A stretch of DNA of 6,764 nt from positions 1-6,764 of the forward strand of contig JAFYAB010000150.1 in assembly GCA_017540945.1 (NCBI GenBank), read 5' to 3'. Below are positions 5,601 through 6,764 of this stretch, piece after piece. The stretch comes from Oscillospiraceae bacterium (GTDB lineage: Bacteria > Bacillota_A > Clostridia > Oscillospirales > Oscillospiraceae). Position 1 is the stretch's first letter; each line of letters opens with the position of its first letter. The position numbers were made by a program, and so were the translations under genes. The notes under the pieces were generated by a model. It did not search any database. It had not been told where the DNA came from and saw nothing but the letters and a program-made list of their open reading frames with translations.

Positions 5601-5629
5601 ACTATAGCACTATCGACTGAAATATGCAA
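5601..5629 (-). promoter_or_regulatory. Promoter of the five-gene flavoenzyme operon
   Basis: On the minus strand TTGCAT (5629-5624) and TATAGT (5606-5601) are separated by 17 bases. The predicted start is near 5594, giving a leader of about 57 bases before the ATG at 5537. I see no clear operator palindrome around it. The remaining stretch to the Nudix terminator (5640-5702) is AT-rich and holds only a small stem at AAGCG-GAG-CGCTT followed by TTTTTT on the plus strand, with no plus-strand gene to serve. Confidence 0.7.
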
Positions 5630-5702
5630 GAAGCGGAATGAAAAAATTGGTAGCTTTCACCAAAAAATCAGCGAAAAGCGGAGCGCTTCCCCTTTTTTGA
5701 CC

Positions 5703-5738
5703 AAAAGACGCCGGACAAGCCCGAAGCCGTCCGGCGTC
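5703..5738 (-). terminator. Terminator of the Nudix gene
   Basis: On the minus strand a perfect 10-base-pair stem (5738-5729 GACGCCGGAC with 5716-5707) encloses a 12-base loop and is followed by TTTT (5706-5703). It begins 12 bases after the Nudix stop at 5751 and insulates the flavoenzyme operon, which has its own promoter. Confidence 0.85.
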
Positions 5739-5750
5739 CTGTGATCCGGT

Positions 5751-6299
5751 TTATTTCCCATCGGCGGGGGAGCGGGCGGCCAGGAATTCCCGGGCCCTGC
5801 GCAGGATCGGCAGCTCCCTGGCGGCAATCAGCCTTCCGATGGGGGTGCAGGCCCGATCCTGGTATTCCCGGACGGCGTCCTCATAGCCCAGCCGCAGGGT
5901 GGACAGGTGAAAGTCCTCGATCTCGTCCCGGGTCAGATGCCTCTCGCCGAAGCGCAGCGCCCGGCAGAGATAGTAGTGGTTGAGATTGTGGCGGCGGATC
6001 AGATTGTAGTAGTCGCTGACCACGCCCAGCTTGCAGAGGATTTCCACCTCCGCGCCCAGCTCCTCCCGGAGCTCCCGCCGGATCGCGGCCTCCAGAGTCT
6101 CCCCGGGCTCCACGCCGCCGCCGGAGCTCTCGATCAGCGTCGCCCTTCCGAAGTCGTCGTCCCGAAAAGCCCGGACGAAGCAGAACTGTCCCGCCTCGTC
6201 TGTCACCATGGCCCGGACGATCAGCCGGTCATGGTCGATGCCGGTAAAGGGCCACTGATCGTCCCGCAGCTCCAGATACAGTTCTTCCATGTGTTCCAT
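5751..6299 (-). CDS. Nudix hydrolase
   Basis: A 182-residue protein with an exact Nudix box, G-x5-E-x7-REL-x-EE-x-G, at residues 61-82 (GGVEPGETLEAAIRRELREE then LG). Such enzymes hydrolyse nucleoside diphosphates linked to another group, using the REL-x-EE glutamates to bind Mg2+. The preceding segment FVRAFRDDDFGRATLIESSGG and the loop LIRRHNLNHYYLCRAL shape substrate choice, which could be an ADP-sugar, NADH or an oxidised nucleotide; I cannot tell. The start at 6299 is supported by AAAGGAG five bases upstream; Met4 is less well spaced. It forms its own unit, with a promoter at 6464-6492, a structured leader and a terminator 12 bases past its stop. No functional link to the adjacent operon is evident. 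Confidence 0.88.
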   Translation of the reverse strand: MEHMEELYLELRDDQWPFTGIDHDRLIVRAMVTDEAGQFCFVRAFRDDDFGRATLIESSGGGVEPGETLEAAIRRELREELGAEVEILCKLGVVSDYYNLIRRHNLNHYYLCRALRFGERHLTRDEIEDFHLSTLRLGYEDAVREYQDRACTPIGRLIAARELPILRRAREFLAARSPADGK

Positions 6300-6457
6300 A
6301 TGGACTCCTTTCCAATAAAGCGTCAGATCAGCGGATCCACGGGACGCTACAGGCCCTGCGGGCCTTACGCGGGGCCTTCAAGCATCCGCCGCAGGCTCCG
6401 GCGCCCGTCCCGGATCACAGATCGGAGCAACAACGAGCTCCTGTCGGGATATCGACC
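6300..6457 (-). promoter_or_regulatory. Long structured 5' leader of the Nudix gene
   Basis: From the predicted start near 6457 to the ATG at 6299 the minus-strand transcript can form a closing stem (6407-6416 with 6334-6345, ten pairs and a two-base bulge). This encloses two hairpins (6387-6391/6399-6403 and 6351-6356/6360-6365); another hairpin lies upstream (6424-6428/6437-6441). An alternative pairing (6343-6347 with 6320-6324) competes with the closing stem and ends close to the ribosome site. I do not recognise a known riboswitch or T-box sequence in it. Confidence 0.4.
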
Positions 6458-6463
6458 GCATCG

Positions 6464-6492
6464 ATCATAGCACATGGCCTTCCAAGAAGCAA
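6464..6492 (-). promoter_or_regulatory. Promoter of the Nudix gene
   Basis: On the minus strand TTGCTT (6492-6487) and TATGAT (6469-6464) are separated by 17 bases. The predicted start is near 6457, giving a leader of roughly 158 bases. I found no better candidate closer to the ATG at 6299, where the DNA is very GC-rich. Confidence 0.55.
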
Positions 6493-6585
6493 GCCCAAAG
6501 GGAGAAAAACGGGCTTTGTCGGGGCGTTTTCCGTGATGGCCGCCGTCCGCAGCGGCCGCTCCGGGCGTCTGAAGCCTGCAGATCC

Positions 6586-6679
6586 GAATGGAATCCCGCC
6601 CGTCCCTATGAATGGAATCCCGTCCGGTCCGAATTGAATCCCGCCCTGCCCTTATTCTTGACAGGGGACGGATTCCATT
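6586..6679. repeat. Three direct repeats and one inverted copy around a promoter
   Basis: A 16-base unit GAATGGAATCCCG(C/T)CC recurs at 6586-6601, 6610-6625 and 6631-6646 (the third has one T for G), with starts 24 and 21 bases apart. A fourth copy, inverted and one base shorter, lies at 6666-6679 (complement AATGGAATCCGTCC) within the -35/-10 spacer of the right-edge promoter. This could be a regulator-binding array or a decayed repetitive element. Confidence 0.7.
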
Positions 6680-6686
6680 GTATAAT
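6658..6686 (+). promoter_or_regulatory. Perfect consensus sigma-A promoter for the right-edge gene
   Basis: TTGACA (6658-6663) and TATAAT (6681-6686) match consensus exactly with a 17-base spacer. Transcription should start near 6693, about 42 bases before the GTG at 6735. The spacer contains the inverted repeat copy, so the promoter is a likely target for control. Confidence 0.85.
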
Positions 6687-6734
6687 AACATAATGTAAAT
6701 TGGAAGATTATGGGCCGAAGGGAAGGGGAACGCT

Positions 6735-6764
6735 GTGAACAACGTACTGGAATACCTGCTGGCC
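6735..6764 (+). CDS. Start of a protein, possibly AMP-binding ligase family (partial)
   Basis: A GTG at 6735 opens a frame reading MNNVLEYLLA to the window edge. AAGGGG lies six bases upstream, and a perfect promoter precedes it, so the start is credible despite only ten codons. The opening MNNVLEYL is common at the start of AMP-binding (acyl-CoA or amino-acid adenylating) ligases of clostridia, but ten residues are too few to assign a family with confidence. Confidence 0.6.
   Translation, partial: MNNVLEYLLA

Noticed and set aside
5659..5699. Plus-strand terminator-like AAGCG-GAG-CGCTT plus TTTTTT
   Set aside because: A five-pair stem with a three-base loop and a four-base gap before the T run, and no plus-strand gene upstream that would need it.
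5907..6470. Plus-strand frame opposite the Nudix gene and its leader
   Set aside because: The Nudix box on the minus strand is exact; the plus frame has no recognisable motif or ribosome site.
6490..6520. Hairpin AAGCCC/GGGCTT as a terminator
   Set aside because: Only six pairs, a loop of about 14 bases, no T run on either strand, and no gene ending nearby.
6586..6646. Short CRISPR array
   Set aside because: Only three 16-base repeats with spacers of 8 and 5 bases and no cas genes; spacing is far too short.

Overview
The window reads as chromosomal DNA of an anaerobic, fairly GC-rich Firmicute, most likely a gut-type clostridium (Oscillospirales/Lachnospirales-like). This is an inference from strong AGGAGG-type ribosome sites, sigma-A style promoters (one a perfect TTGACA-17-TATAAT), short intergenic terminators, a UPF0251/NifX-like gene and an oxygen-independent Fe-S flavoenzyme operon. 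No rRNA or tRNA is present to confirm taxonomy.

Layout. Positions 1-131 hold the end of an unidentified plus-strand gene, closed by a hairpin terminator. Positions 178-315 are a dead C-terminal fragment of a tyrosine integrase on the minus strand, its catalytic tyrosine read as cysteine, so the left edge looks like the scar of an integrative element. At 357-1165 comes a well-formed promoter flanked by two near-identical TTGACATATG(A/T)CA sites, then a fused UPF0251 DNA-binding plus NifX-like protein with a His/Cys-rich tail. At 1278-2117 a separate promoter drives a class I SAM-dependent methyltransferase. A bidirectional terminator at 2174-2203 separates it from the convergent operon.

The main system is the minus-strand operon 5537 to 2227: a small [2Fe-2S] protein, an HcnB-like FAD oxidoreductase, a two-cluster [4Fe-4S] ferredoxin-like protein, a BFD-like [2Fe-2S] protein and a DadA/SoxB-type FAD amine oxidoreductase. 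Genes overlap or abut (4, 8 and 11 base overlaps; one 13 base gap), which implies translational coupling and a single complex. It resembles the multi-subunit dye-linked proline dehydrogenase, heterotetrameric sarcosine oxidase and opine oxidase families: the DAO-type subunit would oxidise an imino or N-alkyl amino acid and the Fe-S proteins would carry electrons to the second flavoprotein. The substrate cannot be read from the window; no transporter, racemase or regulator lies beside it.

Downstream on the minus strand is a Nudix hydrolase gene (6299-5751) with its own promoter, a 150-160 base structured leader and a strong terminator. At the right edge, three direct repeats and one inverted copy lie around a perfect consensus promoter that drives a gene of which only ten codons are visible. 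The most interesting items are the five-gene flavoenzyme complex, the self-contained operator/UPF0251-NifX module, the repeat-embedded promoter and the structured Nudix leader.
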